Shown here: positions 11,395-25,207 of the stretch, in pieces
Layout: each line of letters opens with the position of its first letter
Position numbering within the stretch: the first letter of the stretch is position 1
Source: Rutpela maculata
Taxonomy: Eukaryota > Arthropoda > Insecta > Coleoptera > Cerambycidae
DNA length: 64,000 bases
Reading direction: 5' to 3'
Assembly: GCA_936432065.2 (NCBI GenBank)
Contig: OW386285.2
Location: 42,587,920 to 42,651,919, forward strand
Position numbers and translations under genes: made by a program
The notes under the pieces: generated by a model
The model's input: the letters and a program-made list of their open reading frames with translations, nothing else
The model's database searches: none
Told to the model about the DNA's origin: nothing

Positions 11395-11665
11395 AAAAAA
11401 AGGTAAATTAAAAATTGAAGGCCTCGCGGAAGCGCATAATCTTTTTCAAATCGGACGGCAACTTCTCGTGAAACTTTTTTTTTTTTTAATAAACGTTTTT
11501 TCGCCGTAACACTAATATACAAAAAAGTAATTCCTTAATTTTTTCACGAAAAAAAGAATTTAGGGGGCTGAGGTTTTTTGGAGGTAGGTGAAATAGATAA
11601 GAAGTGATGCAGCCGGAGGATGGGCGTGGTGGGCCAATTAGGGGAGGTAGGGAAAGGAAAATTAT
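11395..11665. repeat. Direct repeat unit 1 (partner at 12195-12440)
   Basis: Both units carry ATTGAAG.CCTCGCGGAAGCG, CTAATATACAAAAAAGTAAT and CAGCCGGAGGATGGGCGTGG in the same order about 800 bp apart. Only non-coding, T-rich sequence is seen. Confidence 0.8.
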
Positions 11666-12194
11666 TCAACTCCCTTGTACAATTTTTGAATGGAATTGTT
11701 TTAGTACTGCAAATTTATTATTTTAATTTGTTATACTTAGGTGCAGTAAATGCTATGAGAAGTTTTGCATTAAATCGACCCATTGCTTCTTGTAAAATAT
11801 TAACAATTTTTGTTTCAACATTGAAAGGACCCCGCACAAAACATATGGACATTAGCTCCCAGCTAAATTGTCTGAATTTTTTATATGTTGTAGATTTCGA
11901 CTTTCTGATCAAAATCTCTCGTGGGCCCAACTCGATCCCATGCTTAGTTTCCGAGATACAACTATAAATTCTTGTAAAATTCTGTATCTTGTCGAACTTT
12001 TAATCTATTGATGTGGTATTAGAGGTCAAAGGAGCAATTTCCGAAAGTCTTTCAATTAAAGTTTTTTAATCAGGAAGATACACACTTTATGTAAAAAATG
12101 TTGACTGAATATTTTTTCCACTTATCATTTTTACATAGATTTCCCGGCACCTTCGCCAACATTTTTCAAACTTTAATTTTTTTCTACGCTATTT

Positions 12195-12440
12195 TTTTTA
12201 AAAAAGTTAAATTAAAAATTGAAGACCTCGCGGAAGCGTATAATCTTTTTCGAATCGGACGGTAACTTCCCGTGAAACTTTTTTTTAATACAGGTTTTTT
12301 TGCCGTAACGCTAATATACAAAAAAGTAATACCTTAATTTTTTCACGAAAAAGAGGAGTCAGGGGGGCTGAGATTTTTTTGAGGTAGGTGAATAAGAATT
12401 GGTGCAGCCGGAGGATGGGCGTGGTGGGCCAATTACGGGA
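12195..12440. repeat. Direct repeat unit 2 (partner at 11395-11665)
   Basis: Second copy of the ~250-bp unit; a third, inverted copy lies at about 18235-18425 and 18880-18960. Confidence 0.8.
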
Positions 12441-12605
12441 GGGGGAGGAGGTATGTCGTGCGATTTTGAAAAATCAAAATGGAATTTGTTCTCTGTTATC
12501 TCTGGTATTTGACTGATTATTTTTTTAAATTTTTTTTCAAATAAACGTAAGAGGGGAAAAACTTTTTGCATTTTTTATTTCATATGCGTTTTTTTTACGT
12601 AGGAA

Positions 12606-13994
12606 AGTGATTAGAGGAGAAACATTTTTACGAGTAAGTGAGGATCTTTTTTATCTTTATTTAAAAAAAAATATCGCAATCCAAGCAATAGGAAGGGAGG
12701 GAGGGAATATAATGCGTTTGCAGGAATAAAGGGTTAAGGAAAAGTGATAGGGACTTCGGATCTTGATATTCGGCAATATAAAAAATCTTTTTTCCATCTT
12801 AATATTTTATTAATCTACCTTTATCAAATATTAAACTTATTATAAATAATTATTTAACGCCGTCACGAGTTTTCGCGGCCCATTTCTCTAGTTTTAGGTC
12901 TCTATTGGATATATAAAAGGATTATTTTTCCCTTTAACTCGCTCTAACTCAAAAACTGCACGATGGATTACTCTCAAATTTTTATCGTGTTATCACTATA
13001 TATCTGTTAATAAAATGTGTTAATATGTAGGTCAAATTTTAATAAGTGTAGAAATAATAACTTGTTTTCTAAGGCTATGTCGAAAATTTGTATTCTCAAA
13101 TTTAAACTTTTTTATCTTTCGAAATAGATACCAAGTATATTGAAGGCATATGAAGGTAAAGGATTGGCGTAACTTTTTTATTTTAAACTTTTTTTTCTAG
13201 CTTTAGCAGTTTTCGAGAAAATTGCAAATCAGTGATTGTTGGCCCGTACTGCAATTAATTGCTATTAGACTTCTACGTTTTTTATGATCTCTTTATCATT
13301 AAATGAGTTTTGCATATATTCCTTCTTCAATCTCTAAAAGTGTCACCCCTTCACGATTGGTAAATTAAAAACTTAAAAAACTAGAGTAAAAATCATGCTC
13401 CTCACCGATTTGTTTAACCTTTCATGTAATTGTTGCACATTCTTTAGAATCTTTTTCCAGTTTTTTGGAAATGTTAATTTTTAAACATTTTAAATCCTAT
13501 ATTGACGATATATTTGATAAAACACTTGTCAGTATAAAAAAGAAGTAAAAAGGAGCAAGTACATCTATAATAACTATAATCTATATAACCTGCCTGTGTT
13601 TCAAACTTGCGATAATTACATTACCATACTCTATTTTCGAAAGCGATAATATTGCTAATATAATGTCACTATTTGAAAATCATGTCTACGTTTTAATATT
13701 ATATTGTTATGAAATATATATTAGTTAAATATATAAATAAATGATAGAAAACAGCATTAAAAAAAATTCTTTTCAATTACAAATCTAAAAAAATCAGAAA
13801 ACAATTTTTTAAATTTTAAATGATTAATAACTTTTTATTTCGATTTTGTTAAAAAACAAATTATGTTTGTTTTAAGCATTTTTAATGTTATAACGCCAAC
13901 TTAGTTATTAAAGTACTCGTCCGAATCTAAAGGTTTGTGCAATGTGTAAACTATAGTAATAGCGCAACTTATTTATAAACTGCCGTTTCGGCAT
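12606..13994. other. AT-rich DNA, no gene seen
   Basis: No ORF of interest, no obvious terminal repeats and no satellite were noticed. It lies between the left arm of the large inverted repeat and the long-TIR element. Confidence 0.5.
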
Positions 13995-14457
13995 TTTCTC
14001 TTTTTTTTTTATTTGAAAGCTCTTGTAAATAGGGCACTTTTCTATCCCTATACGTTTATCTCTACACCTTAAGGGCTCTGTTCAATTTTCAAAAACCTGA
14101 AAATTTCACTTTTCTCTCAAATTTCATTGATAAGTAAGTTTTAATTGGGCTCAATATCCCTTTCTTTCCCCACAAAAAAGGATAGATATGGTGTTCCGTA
14201 TATGTGAAGAGAGACTTGTTTTCACAAACAATAGTGATTTTAATTAGTTTGAAACATTTATTACATTAAGTAAACAAATGTTTACAAACAAAAAACTACT
14301 AAATACTATGAAAATGAACTGCTTCTATAGAGCTTTTACGACTCTAGATCACACGCAATCATCTTTTTTATCTTCCAATTCATCCCTGGAACTAAATAAT
14401 TATACGTTATTATTATATTAAGGATCAACAAATCAATATTATGAACTTGAAATTGTG
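13995..14457. repeat. Left long TIR (about 460 bp)
   Basis: It pairs with the split right TIR as described for the element. Symmetry begins in the T-run after ATTTTCTC and ends near CTTGAAATTGTG. Confidence 0.75.
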
Positions 14458-14475
14458 AAAGGAATTTAAAAATAA

Positions 14476-15473
14476 TCAATTAAACGCATACCTTTTATTG
14501 TATTTATTGCTGCATTGTCGACCCACAGTGCAGTTCGTACAAAGTAGCGTACATGGAACCTTGGCCTTTGAGCGGGAGCATAGTGTATGGTATCCAGAGC
14601 AACTACACTTAACTGATTCTCTGCAGGCTGCCATAATGGGAGGAAGAGAAAACCTGACCGGCGCGGCGTCCACTCCCCAGCAACCATGGTCCATCTCCAT
14701 CCTCCTGGTCCTGGAATCTTGTCTATCACTGAGCACGCACGACCCCAAATTTGTCCTGCCTTGTATGCTGAACGAAGACAATGCTACCTTAGTGCCTCTT
14801 TTGTCGGGGGTAGACTTTGTAGGCTGCGACTTTTTGAAGCAAAAGGAAGCTTTCTAACACGATTGACTGAGAAGTCTTCTGCGTCTCTGTAGTAAAGTAA
14901 AACAGTAAACTTCTCCAGAACTTGAAAGGTCTCGTCAGAAATAGATTGTTGTGAGAGATCGCTTGGCTTGACTTCAGTAGCTTCAGGAAATGATTTCCAC
15001 AGAAATGATTTCCACACTTTCTTTTTCTGTTTCCCTTTCATTGTAAATGATGATGTTACATCTGATTCAGTGAATGCATGGAACCATCTCAGTGCAACAG
15101 CTTTATGTTCGCCCATACTTTCAAACACGGCATTGATGCTCATGTATCTCTGACTCTTCTCGGCACCAAAGAGAATCCACATCTCTTGAAGTCCTGCAGT
15201 TTTGAGAATTTGAAAGAAAGATATTGCCAAAACAACTACGTCAGTACCTACTGTGCAAATAATTATTCTTTTTGCTCCATGTACAACACTGTCTTTAGCA
15301 TGGAGAAAAATCCTGCCGTCTGCTTCTTCTTGTTGCCTGCATTGTACTCCATTAATTGAAGTTTCATCCGGCCGAGATGAACGAATGATGCTAACAATCT
15401 CAGTACTGATATGAGCCCAATCAAATTTCAAAAATGCATGTTCTCCAAGTAACTTGAAGAGTTCTGATCGCAA
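14476..15473 (-). pseudogene. Relic of an uncharacterised nuclease-like family (EEAD / GTDV / ESDVTS motifs)
   Basis: A 229-codon open stretch (15473-14784) is followed, after a frame change, by a Cys-rich tail (about 14781-14476). Motifs in order: EEADGRIFLHAK, CTVGTDVVVLAISFF, HAFTESDVTSSFTMKGK, LPPTKEALR, then CRESVKCSCSGY and a run of Cys pairs. I recognise these as a family found repeatedly, mostly as unnamed proteins, in invertebrate genomes; typical members have EEADTR, DTDV and GCDTTS. Spaced acidic residues and a GCD motif resemble PIN/FEN1-like nucleases, an inference. Here DTDV has become GTDV, losing a probable metal-binding Asp, and GCD has become ESD. Only the C-terminal part is present. 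It is the sole cargo of the long-TIR element, but a truncated gene cannot show whether it mobilises it. Confidence 0.65.
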
Positions 15474-15507
15474 TAGAGGAAGTCATGATTATTTCTAAAT
15501 TCGTTTC

Positions 15508-15783
15508 ATAATTTCAGGATTATAATATTTCTTTGTTGATCCAATTCCTTAATATAATAATAATGTATAATTATTTAGTTCCAGGGATGAATTGGAAGAT
15601 AAAAAAGATGATTGCGAGTGATCTAGAGTCGTAAAAGCTCTATAGAAGCAGTTCATTTACATGAATATTTCTTAGTATTTAGTAGTTTTTTGTCTGTAAA
15701 AACTTGTTTACTTAATGTAATAAATGTTTTCAAAATAATTAAAATCACTATTGTTTGTGAAAACAAGTCTCTTTTGACATATA
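15508..15783. repeat. Right long TIR, inner part
   Basis: Reverse complement of about 14205-14457. It stops at the TA where the mariner inserted. Confidence 0.75.
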
Positions 15784-16095
15784 CAGTGTGTCCCACTTCG
15801 TACTAAGCCACCCCTATAACTTGGCTATTTGTATTTGGATTTATATATATTTTTTATAGCACATAATACCCATAATGAACTACCTTTGGAAGGTAGAACT
15901 ATTACTCAATCTCTATTTCAAAGCCAACTGTGATGTTTTTAAAATGGGAATTTTGCAAAAGTAACATTAGCAATTGAGATAGAGGAAAAATGTATTTGGA
16001 AAAGTCGTTCAGAAAAATAAGTAAATTCAAATATGAATTTTCATTTAAAAATATTGAGGTTTGGGTTAGTTTGGAGCATCCAGATTGCTATGAAT
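15784..16095. repeat. Mariner left TIR
   Basis: Matches 17310-17640 in reverse complement, including GGTTTGGGTTAGTTT.GAGCA near the inner end; the right copy carries a short extra stretch near 17340-17370. Confidence 0.85.
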
Positions 16096-16150
16096 GTCGA
16101 TCTACTTACATCAATTATTGTAAACACCAGTTGTCAATTTTTACGTCAAA

Positions 16151-17183
16151 ATGCCTTTGAAATTAACAATTCCAGAAAAAGTGGAGTTAATGTTCGTTCC
16201 TTCAGAAAGGCTGCTAAAATATTTAATCGTAGACATCCCGATCGTCCTCCACTACATCATTGCACCGTAGCTGCCCTTAATAAGAAATTTGATCAAACCG
16301 GCACTATTGCAAAGCCAACATTGAAACCTTCCAAAAGGCATCCAGATGATGATATTATACTGAGTTTTCTTAATGGAAATCCACGAACCAGTGTAAGAGA
16401 AATTGCGCGGGAATTAACTTTATCAAAAAACAAGACTTGGCGTTGCCTTCGCAGGAACAAATTAAAACCCTTCAAGCCAAAATTTCTTCACACGTTGCAA
16501 GAAGGGGACCCAGAACGAAGATTAGAATATTGTTATTGGCTGCCAGGCATTTTTCTAGAGGACCGTCGTTTTATTGATAAAATACTGTTCTCAGACGAAG
16601 CCACATTTACCACTAATGGCGTGGTTTCGTCACAAAATTGTAGATATTGGGCTGCGGATTATCCAAATTGGGTAATCACATGCAAAAGTCAGTACTCCCA
16701 AAAAGTGAATGTATGGTGTGGTATACTGGGAACCCGTCTAATTGGTCCATTTTTTTTTCGAGGGAAATTTAAATGCTGATGTTTACTTGAACTTCCTTAA
16801 CACAGAATTGTCCGATCCTATAGACGATTTACTGCTTGCATTGCAAAGAGATATCCACTTTCAACAAGATGGCTGCTCAGTACATAATGCCTTGATTGTG
16901 AGGGAATGGTTTAATCAAAAGGATAGGACGTAATAGTCCACTTTGCGAGTTTCCGCCCAAATCCCCAGATATTACTTCCCTGGATTTCTATTCATGGGGT
17001 ACACTTAAAGAAAAAGTTTATAAAAGCAGACCACGCACAAGACAAGAATTGTGTAACTGAATTTTTGAAGTTTGCCGATCAATAACTCCTGAAGAATTAA
17101 GAAAAGTATCGAATCATAATAAAAAAAGAATTATAAAATGCATTGAAATTGAAGGCGATCTAGTTGAAAAATATTTCAGATAA
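16151..17183 (+). pseudogene. Tc1/mariner transposase relic
   Basis: The family-typical start is ATG 16151 (MPLKLTIPEKVEL), after which the frame slips near 16185-16200. The main stretch then has helix-turn-helix-like segments (SFRKAAKIFNRRHP; SVREIARELTLSKN) and catalytic motif one, FSDEATFT (Asp codon 16594). The frame slips again in a T-run near 16748-16755, continues to motif two FQQDG (Asp codon 16868), slips near 16917, and reaches motif three SPDITSLDFYSWG (Asp codon 16968). TGA at 17058-17060 interrupts the tail, which ends at TAA 17181-17183. About 91 residues separate Asp 1 and 2 and about 33-34 separate Asp 2 and 3, near the DD34D arrangement. At least three frame breaks and one stop make it inactive. 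Confidence 0.88.
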
Positions 17184-17309
17184 TTATTATTTTTACCATT
17201 GTTCATATTGTGTACGTTTTTCTTTTAATTAAATAAATTATCAACATTATGTAAAATGTTTTATTAAACTAAAAATTTCCAACTATTTTCTGGAATTCAT
17301 AGCAATCTG

Positions 17310-17640
17310 GATGCTCTAAACTAACCCAAACCTCGAATTTTTCTGACTTGCAATATAAAAAAAAATCAATATTTTTAAATGAAAATTCATATTTGAACTT
17401 ACTTAATTTTTCTGAACGACTTTTCCAAATACATTTTTCCTCTATCTGAATCGCTAATGTTACTTTTGCAAAATTCCCGTTTTAAAAACATCTCAGTTGG
17501 CTTTGAAATAGAGATTGAGTAACAGTTCTACCTTCCAAAGGTAGTTCATTATGGGTATTATGTGCTATAAAAAATATATACAAATCCAAATACAAATAGC
17601 CAAGTTATTGGGGTGGCTTAGTACGAAGTGGGACACACTG
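17310..17640. repeat. Mariner right TIR
   Basis: Inverted partner of 15784-16095, ending in GTGGGACACACTG before TA. Confidence 0.85.
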
Positions 17641-17845
17641 TACATATGAAATATATGGAACACATTTTTTTGTGGGTAAAGAAAGGAATATTGAGCACAA
17701 TCAAAACTTACTTATCAGTGAAATTTGTGAGAAAAGTAAAATTTTCAGGTTTTTGAAAATTGCCTTAAGGTGTAGATATAAATGTATAGGGATATAAAAG
17801 TGCCCTATTTACAAGAGTTTTCAAACAAAAAAAAAAAAGAAAATA
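17641..17845. repeat. Right long TIR, outer part
   Basis: Reverse complement of about 13995-14200, continuing 15508-15783 on the other side of the mariner; contains TTTTTTTGTGGGTAAAGAAA and AAAGTGCCCTATTTACAAGA. Confidence 0.75.
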
Positions 17846-18054
17846 GAAATCGGACCATTACGAGCAGAGATACAAAAAATTCAGTGTTGCTAATGGCGGC
17901 CATCTTTAATGGCCACCATTTTGGTGACGTGCATGGGTTTTGAAGTGGCTCCCTATCTGGAAAGTTACCTTTTGGCATCAACTATGACTATGACACGTAA
18001 AGTGGCACATCCCAATCAAAAAGTGCAGCTTTTGGCTATACCATGTACCCGACG

Positions 18055-19160
18055 TACTATACGTAAAAAAAATCATTTGAAAAAAATGCGAAATTTTTTC
18101 CTCTCCCACTTTGTTTATTTGAAAAAAAATTAAAAAAATAATCAGTCAAATACTAGAGATAACAGCGAAAAATTCCATTTTGGTTTTTCAAAATCGCACA
18201 ACAGGGAAAAAAGTTCTAGCGGGTTGAATAATTGAATGATTGAATACCTTTCCTTTCCCTATCTCCTCCCCCTCCGCTAATTGGCCCACAACCTTCGGCT
18301 CCTTCAATTCTTATCTATTTCACCTACCTCAAAAAAATCTTAGCCCCCTAAATCTTTTTTTCGTGAAAAAATTAAGGAATTACTTTTTTGTATATTAGTG
18401 TTGCGGCCAAAAAACGCATAGGTATAAAAAAAACCGCTGCCCAAGGAATCACTACTTCCACATCCGGATTTTCTATCCAAGTCACACAACGAAAAAATTT
18501 TGTATCTGGAAATAATTGTTTATGGAACTTTAATAATATAATATTTGAAATCCTCTACCCGAAAAACCCATAAAACGATACCCCACATCAGTAGTGGGGT
18601 GGGGGTGGTGACAGGGGGTGGGAGTGGGGGGTGGATAAAGTAAAAAATATTTTAGGTTTCTGGTTCTTGTACACACACTAAATCACATTTCTTTTCATCC
18701 CCTTTAATAACAGGGTAGGGGTGGTAATAGTGGTTAAGTTACAGACCGACAGACAAAATTTTTTTTTTCGCTCAAACTTGAAATCTCGACGTTTCGTGAC
18801 ATTCTAAGCCTATTTGAACAATAAAAATTTTTAAAAATTTTTTTGTCGTTACTATACTTCCACTGGATGTGAAAGTTATCGTTCGATTTGGAAAAGATTA
18901 TGCGCTTCCGCAAGGTCTTCAATTTTTGATTTAACTTTTTTTTCGTCAAGTCAATAATAACAAAGTTATCGTGAAAAGACTTGTTTTTGCGAATTTTAAA
19001 TGAGAATTCCTACTCCACCTCGTGTGATTAAGCTGAACTAACTTGATAATAGGATAAAAGAGAACGCGTGTAACCGAATTGTCAAAAACAAAACAAAATT
19101 TAAGAAAAGTTAGTTTCAAAACTCTTCTTTTTCTCGCCAGATCCGCTCCAGTATTGTATG
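18055..19160. repeat. Right arm of the kilobase-scale inverted repeat
   Basis: Reverse-complement counterpart of 11195-12605, interrupted by a family A copy at 18426-18878. The arm ends before the G12-like gene. Confidence 0.7.
18426..18878 (+). repeat. Repeat family A, copy 1 (internally deleted)
   Basis: It starts with AAAACCGCTGCCCAAGGAATC and ends with ACTTCCACTGGATGTGAAAG. About 290 bp normally present between the GGTGGTAAT and the ACAGACCGACAGAC segments is missing. It lies inside the right arm of the large inverted repeat, so it is younger than that structure. Confidence 0.85.
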
Positions 19161-19660
19161 TAGTCAATCCCTGAATTACTAGGTCATCATCAACAAAACT
19201 AAGTGACTTACTTCGTTCTTGTACGGAAAAAGCGATGACAAGAACAGAGAAAGTTATAGCATTTTTAGCATGTTGCTCGATACACTTAACTAAGCCTATT
19301 TGCAAATTTTCAGACATCATTTTTTGAGAGGTTCTAATACCTTTTCATTTAATATTCCTGGACTATTGCCTTTTACACTTCAATCCAAGATATTTAATAA
19401 ACATAGGAATTTATTATATCTTGCTCTAATCGAAGCCACGTATGCAATTGCTTTGAATATCTCCAACAATTGCTCTCTGAAGGAATTTTATCATTATGAT
19501 GACGTAAAGCCTACTGCAATCTCAGGTGATTGGAATGAATAGATGAATATTATCAATGAGTCAACTGTTTAAAAAATAATCATCTGGTAACCATAACAGT
19601 TTCTGTTATTTACTGTCAGTACAGAATAGCCAGTTGTAAGAGAATTATTAATTGCTGCTG
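19161..19660. other. Upstream region of the first G12-like gene
   Basis: No second gene is seen. A TTTAAAAAATA stretch near 19567 and TCAGT at 19616-19620 (matching the arthropod initiator TCAGT) could mark a core promoter shortly before the 5' exon, although their spacing is longer than the usual ~30 bp. Confidence 0.4.
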
Positions 19661-19665
19661 CAAAG

Positions 19666-19723
19666 GTAAGATTAAATGTTGTTTTACTTAGTGCATAATT
19701 TTAAAAGTATTTTAATATTACAG
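19666..19723 (+). other. 5'UTR intron of the first G12-like gene
   Basis: Donor CAAAG|GTAAGA at 19665/19666 and acceptor TATTACAG| at 19723 define a 58-bp intron, a usual size for insects. The next exon begins TGTACACTAAAATG. The second G12-like gene has an acceptor in the same place relative to its start, which supports a shared gene structure. Confidence 0.75.
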
Positions 19724-19734
19724 TGTACACTAAA

Positions 19735-20406
19735 ATGAATCGGCTAGTATTATTTGGCACAATTGCACTTCTTTTCAACCTGGGCCAGTGTGCACCTCAG
19801 AGCGCTAAATCATCGGAAGCACCTGCCAGAGATGAGATGTTGGAAAACAATTTCAAGGATATAATAGAGTTAATACCAAAGCAGGCAATTATGAATATTA
19901 CTAGAGACCACTTAGAAAGCGACGAAGACTTTAAAGCTGCTATTATATATATGCAGAGTAAGGAATGGGTAGATTTGACTGAAGCAATACGGGAAAAACC
20001 AGAATGGATTGAATTAAAGAAGTTCTTGAAAGATTCTGGAGTAGACGTAGATATTGGTATCAGATGTATCGAGGGTCTTCTTGGTACTTCCAATGTGACC
20101 CTAAATCCACAACTTCCCACACCGAAGAAAAGTTTGAAATATTACCTTGCAGATGTAGAGCAGGCTTTACCAACCATGAAGATTTTGAATGCGCTAGAAG
20201 ATAAAATGGTTAAGGCCATAAACTTTAAGGAATTATTTGATAAACTGTCAAGCGAGGAAAGTCATATTTTGGTTGAAAAGGTATTTGCATTACCAGAAGT
20301 TAAGCAATTGCTGACCGAATTAGCAGAGATGGGTGTAGATTTGTCAAACCTGTTTACTCTAATGTACACTGTCTTTGGATGGGGCGAGTTTAAACCATTT
20401 AATTAA
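19735..20406 (+). CDS. Secreted G12-like (insect allergen-related repeat) protein
   Basis: 223 codons from ATG 19735 to TAA. Residues 1-20 are a signal peptide ending in the region LFNLGQCAPQ. The rest is one insect allergen-related domain: FKDIIELIPKQAIMNIT, DEDFKAAIIYMQSKEW, a helix with PEWIELKKFL, then GVDVDIGI, and a second half with YLADVEQALP, FDKLSSEESHILVEKVFALP and GVDLSNLF. The family includes G12 proteins of mosquitoes, cockroach Bla g 1 type allergens and nitrile-specifier proteins, mostly secreted into the gut lumen. About 200 residues with a single domain is the basic family form. Exact function is unknown; a midgut role is inferred from the family. The ATG is the first after the intron acceptor. 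The ORF is intact, unlike almost everything around it. Confidence 0.9.
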   Translation: MNRLVLFGTIALLFNLGQCAPQSAKSSEAPARDEMLENNFKDIIELIPKQAIMNITRDHLESDEDFKAAIIYMQSKEWVDLTEAIREKPEWIELKKFLKDSGVDVDIGIRCIEGLLGTSNVTLNPQLPTPKKSLKYYLADVEQALPTMKILNALEDKMVKAINFKELFDKLSSEESHILVEKVFALPEVKQLLTELAEMGVDLSNLFTLMYTVFGWGEFKPFN

Positions 20407-20464
20407 TTTTACGTTAAATGTTAAGTACTTATTTAGTTGACGTTATTTTTGTAACTTTGTAGTA

Positions 20465-20470
20465 AATAAA
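20465..20470 (+). terminator. Polyadenylation signal of the first G12-like gene
   Basis: AATAAA lies 59 bases after the stop codon, the normal range for a short insect 3'UTR. Confidence 0.75.
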
Positions 20471-20489
20471 GTTGTTTCCACACTTTTAA

Positions 20490-21224
20490 AATTTGTTCAA
20501 AGTAAGGTGATATTGCAAAAGTTGTTATATTTTGTTCCATTGGAAAATTATTTATTTTGATTTTGCTAGAAAGAAATTTATCTGATATCTGATAAACGTC
20601 ATGTTATGTGACATCGTTAATGTCAAATTAGTAATTTATAAATTTGTATGGAAGATTCGTTTTGCAAGAATTAGTTCCTCTAATGTGTTAAAAGTTATGG
20701 TCAAGGTGTAGACGATGGTTGTGGTTACACGAGTATTTAAGAACATTCAGTGCAGCCCTAAAGAATGGATTCGATGAATTTAGTAAAACGGGTAAGTTTC
20801 TTGAAATATCGTAGCAAATTCTCTTGTAGCAGCGACTTTTTTTTATAATATTTCGGTGACGAAAATAATGGGAATTTTTTTGGATTAAATCTGACTATTG
20901 CTTCATATAAAATTTAAACAACTTGTTACAAAATTATTTTTTTCTGTTATTCTTCTTGTTCCACGCATTACAAAAACTACCAAATTGTTTGCAATAAAAT
21001 TTCGAACAAAATTAGATCTGTAAAAAAAATTTCTGATAAATTGTTAATTTGCAAAAAATAAAAAGCATACAAAATTAGCCCATTGTATATTTTTTTAATA
21101 GAATTGTTTTGCTACTGTAATTTTATTATTTTAATTGAAGGGGTGGATGGATAAAGGTGTTAATTAAACTAGATAAAGGTGCTAATGTTACTTATTAACA
21201 CCCTTATCCATTAGTAGTAAAGTC
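20490..21224. other. AT-rich repeat-derived DNA, no gene seen
   Basis: About 20800-21120 resembles parts of the palindrome arms at 29200-29480 and 31600-31800 (GGATTAAATC with TTGCTTC; AAATTGTTAATTTGCAAAAA). A short inverted pair around GGATAAAGGTGTTAAT and TTAACACCCTTATCC lies at 21148-21216. Confidence 0.5.
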
Positions 21225-22425
21225 AATGAAGGTTTTCACTTCTTAATTCTCAGCAACACCCATTTTTTTTTTTTTTTTTTTTAAATGCCTTATTTATATT
21301 ATTCTTTTTTAAAATGTCCTTTTATTCAAAATTAGAAATATCCCAAGTGGCGCAAATAATTATTTATATTGTTTAAAGAATAATAACAATGTTTACAAAA
21401 AAATATATTTTAAATTTTTTTTTCGCGATATTTATATTGTTTTTATTGAAAATTTAAGTTCAAAAATGTTTCTCACAGCCGGGGTTGATAATTATTTATA
21501 TTGTTTAAACAATAATAACAACTTTTACAGGAAAAAATCTATCTGGTTTTTTTTATCTTCATGAAAAAGTTAATTTAGTCCAGTGTTTGAAGGTTTTTCG
21601 CTCAGAATTATTTCGGATAGAAGTTATATAGTGCCGATATGCGCTTTTACCCTGGGGTTGGATGCCACCCCTTCTCGGAGGTGGAAATTATTATGCTCAA
21701 AGTAACTGCAGAAATTAATAGAGGAATGAATTCTAAACAATAAATGTTCTATGAAATTTTTTCGACGAGTCAATACTTTTTGAGTTATTCTTGATTGAAA
21801 ATGTTGATTTTTCATCTAAAAAATGCATGTTTTCGAACGATTTTTCACTAATAACTCGAAAACTTCACGTTTTGCCAAAAAAATTATTATAAGCAAAAAT
21901 GAAGCCTATAAAATAACAAATCCATTGGAATTGTGAAAAAGTGAAAATTTTTAAGAAATTTCAAAAATCATTTCAAATTTGAATCAAACTTTTTTTAAAT
22001 ATAGACATCGTAAACCGGTCATACTTAAATAAAGTAAATTGTAAACGGATTACGTTCAATTTAAATTCTTGCGGCGAAGCCATTGGTTTCATTGCTGATT
22101 TTTTACCCGAAAAAAAGAGAAAACCATTTTATTTTCATCACAACTCCGTTAGTTTTTATTCTAACGACTTTTAGTCCAGTCGAATTAGAGATCATAAAAA
22201 ATTTTGCGTACTGCGGACTTTTTTTGTGGAAGTTGTTTAAGAGGGCATAATAAGCAAGCACAGAAAACTACACCCTGCTACACCATGTGCGTCCCTTATT
22301 TTCAGGGGTTGAAACTTTGAAATTTTACTTATGTGTCCATATCTGTTTCCCTATTGCCCGTAGGGCTCTTTACCAAGTTACACTTTTTGAAGATTCATCC
22401 CTCCTCTACATAATATATATATTAC
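21225..22425 (+). repeat. Repeat family B, copy beside the first G12-like gene
   Basis: It matches, inverted, 55556-58190 (minus the element at 56631-58143). Shared landmarks in order include CAATGAAGGTTTTCACTTCT, CTCACAGCCGG.GTTGATAA, CCCTGGGGTTGGATGCCACC, CACCCTGCTACACCATGTG and GATTCATCCCTCCTCTACAT. No coding sequence is recognised. Confidence 0.85.
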
Positions 22426-22427
22426 AC

Positions 22428-25207
<2,780 letters not shown>

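Larger units (their letters stand above)
11195..12605. repeat. Left arm of a kilobase-scale inverted repeat
   Basis: This arm matches the reverse complement of 18055-19160 in several blocks. Examples are GGTTACACGCGTTCTCTTTT near 11262 against the same sequence reversed near 19070, and GACTTGACGAAAAAAAAGGT near 11385. The segment 12320-12605 matches 18055-18400 reversed. The left arm has an extra ~700 bp from an internal duplication; the right arm has a family A insertion. Confidence 0.75.
15784..17640 (+). mobile_element. Mariner-like element with about 310-bp TIRs
   Basis: The ends are CAGTGTGTCCCACTTCGTAC and its reverse complement, flanked by TA (15782-15783 and 17641-17642), the Tc1/mariner target. 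Inverted identity extends inward for about 310 bp, to around 16095 and 17310, much longer than the ~30 bp of classical mariners. The interior encodes a degraded transposase. The host long TIR reads continuously across the site once the element and one TA are removed. Confidence 0.9.
13995..17845 (-). mobile_element. Long-TIR DNA element carrying a nuclease-like relic, with a mariner in its right TIR
   Basis: The left TIR (about 13995-14457) is the reverse complement of 15508-15783 continued at 17641-17845; the continuation is exact once the mariner at 15784-17640 is taken out. Shared blocks include AGAGCTTTTACGACTCTAGA, CCAATTCATCCCTGGAACTA and TTACAAGAGCTTTCAAA (small differences). The roughly 1.05-kb interior is entirely filled by a minus-strand coding relic. 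Outer ends are set by loss of symmetry near AAAGAAAAT, and I could not identify a target duplication, so the superfamily is unknown. Confidence 0.75.

Noticed and set aside
14498..14892. Plus-strand frames opposite the nuclease-like relic
   Set aside because: They are antisense to the Cys-rich tail of the relic, with no recognisable features.
16033..16150. Upstream in-frame ATG at 16033 as transposase start
   Set aside because: It lies within the mariner TIR and the residues up to about 16190 are out of family; the family-like start is ATG 16151 in another frame.
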